NCBI GenBank assembly: GCA_035708065.1
Contig: DASSTC010000047.1
Span: 1 to 62,987, forward strand
DNA length: 62,987 nucleotides
Direction: 5' to 3'
Origin: JAICUY01 sp035708065
Lineage (GTDB): Bacteria; Chloroflexota; Limnocylindria; QHBO01
Made by a program: the position numbers and the translations under genes. The notes beneath the pieces were generated by a model. The model was not told the DNA's origin, ran no database searches, and saw only the letters and a list, made by a program, of their open reading frames with translations. Positions 62,171 through 62,987 of the stretch are shown here, one piece after another. How positions within the stretch are numbered: the stretch's first letter is position 1; every line of letters begins with the position of its first letter.

Positions 62171-62987
62171 TCAGACAAAGCGCACGTGCGTGGCGGCCGG
62201 CGCCGCGTCGACGACCAAGCCGAGGCGCATCGCCTCCGGGACGGCGGCCACCGCCGCATCGACCATCGGCTCGCGAACGACGAACGTCAGGCCGATCCCC
62301 AGGTTGAAGGTCCGCACCATCTCCTCGTTCGGGATGTCGCCCCGCTGCTGGATGAGCGTGAAGATCGGCGGCACCCGCCACGAGCCGGTATGGACCTCGA
62401 CGGCGAGGCCCTCGGGCAGCGTGCGCGGGATGTTGTCGACCCAGCCGCCGCCGGTCAGGTGCGCGAAGGCGAGCACGTCGCCGCCGGCCTCGCGCAACGC
62501 GCGTCGCACGATCCGGATCTCGTCCAGGTAGGACCGATGCGGCTCGAGCAGCACCTCGCCGATCGTCCGCCCGTCGAGGCCGGGCGCCGAGTAGCCCCAC
62601 TCCGACGGCGGCAACACGCGTCGCGCCAGCGAGTAGCCGTTGGTATGGAGACCGCTCGAGGGGATGCCCAGCAGCACGTCCCCCGCGCGCACCGCCGAGC
62701 CGGCGATGACGTCCTCGCGCGCCACCACGCCGACGATGAACCCGGCCAGGTCGTAGTCGTCGCCGCGGTAGAGGTCGGGCAGCTCGGCGGTCTCGCCGCC
62801 GACCAGCGCCACGCCGGACGCCGAGCAGGCGGCGGCAATCCCGCCAACGATCTCGCCGGCGACCTCGGCTCGCAGCGATCCCATGGCCAGGTAGTCGAGG
62901 AAGAAGAGCGGATCGGCGCCCTGCACCGCGATGTCGTTGATGCAGTGGTGGACCAGGTCGACGCCGATGGTGTCGTGCCGGCCGAGC
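62171..62987 (-). CDS. purM: Phosphoribosylformylglycinamidine cyclo-ligase (partial, N-terminus off window)
   Basis: AIR synthetase, fifth step of purine synthesis. The visible 271 codons give the end of the ATP-binding and all of the C-terminal domain: DTIGVDLVHHCINDIAVQGADPLFFLDY, ALVGGETAELPDLY, DYDLAGFIVGVV, GDVLLGIPSSGLHTNGYSL, AHLTGGGWVDNIPR and NEEMVRTFNLGIGL, all highly conserved. The 5' end is beyond 62987. Followed by purN after 205 bp of repeats. Confidence 0.96.
   Translation of the reverse strand, partial: LGRHDTIGVDLVHHCINDIAVQGADPLFFLDYLAMGSLRAEVAGEIVGGIAAACSASGVALVGGETAELPDLYRGDDYDLAGFIVGVVAREDVIAGSAVRAGDVLLGIPSSGLHTNGYSLARRVLPPSEWGYSAPGLDGRTIGEVLLEPHRSYLDEIRIVRRALREAGGDVLAFAHLTGGGWVDNIPRTLPEGLAVEVHTGSWRVPPIFTLIQQRGDIPNEEMVRTFNLGIGLTFVVREPMVDAAVAAVPEAMRLGLVVDAAPAATHVRFV

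Overview
The window is about 63 kb of very G+C-rich DNA (roughly 70% by eye), densely packed, with ordinary bacterial housekeeping genes. No rRNA or plasmid/phage backbone is visible. The gene set fits a cell with a thick wall and no sign of an outer membrane: MreB/MreC, two LytR-CpsA-Psr (LCP) proteins, four secreted proteins with type 2 cell-wall-binding (CWB2) repeats, and a GlgE-type glucan pathway. I read it as a chromosome segment of a Chloroflexota (Limnocylindria/Ellin6529-like) or less likely actinobacterial organism; the phylum is an inference.

Layout. 1-7.1 kb (all minus strand): 3' part of a polyprenyl-phosphate sugar transferase, glnA, a PucR-like regulator, ResB, a Cys/Met PLP enzyme and a first LCP protein. 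7.2-18.7 kb: DUF3048 protein, GGDEF cyclase, second LCP protein, glycosyltransferase, Wzy/WaaL-type ligase, a WecA/TagO-type GlcNAc-1-P transferase, tRNA-Pro(UGG) and two tandem multi-pass glycosyltransferases. 18.7-28.9 kb (minus): glycosyltransferase, MazG, a parvulin foldase, a polyprenol-phosphate mannose synthase, then five overlapping genes matching the whole Wbp route to UDP-ManNAc(3NAc)A. 29.0-40.1 kb: four secreted CWB2 proteins (subtilisin, CAP, GH18 and a possible caspase-fold domain) interleaved with rdgB, rph and a glycosyltransferase. 40.2-44.6 kb: mreC, mreB, glgB. 44.6-49.1 kb: accessory island. 49.1-57.2 kb (minus): glgE-treS-maltokinase-glgX and a CBS-BON gene. 57.4-63 kb: PQQ-type sugar dehydrogenase, radC, CPBP protease, zinc-ribbon membrane protein, purN, purM (cut by the window end).

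Two themes tie genes together. One is an acidic wall polysaccharide: lipid-linked initiators, uronic-acid sugar synthesis, glycosyltransferases, a polymerase/ligase, LCP proteins that would attach the polymer to the wall, and CWB2 proteins that would bind it. The other is alpha-glucan/trehalose metabolism (TreS, maltokinase, GlgE, GlgB, GlgX), complete within the window.

The main unexpected items are: (1) a 3,282-bp IS256-like element with terminal inverted repeats and a perfect 9-bp target duplication, carrying a secreted serine protease gene as cargo, inserted in a helix-turn-helix/PD-(D/E)XK gene whose reading frame is restored exactly when the element is removed; (2) a dispersed nonamer, GACCGATGC, present about 38 times on both strands, far above expectation and at a density like that of DNA uptake sequences; (3) a family of about 30-bp repeats in direct/inverted clusters at three sites; and (4) several genes whose -10 box lies exactly 7 nt before the start codon, suggesting leaderless mRNAs.
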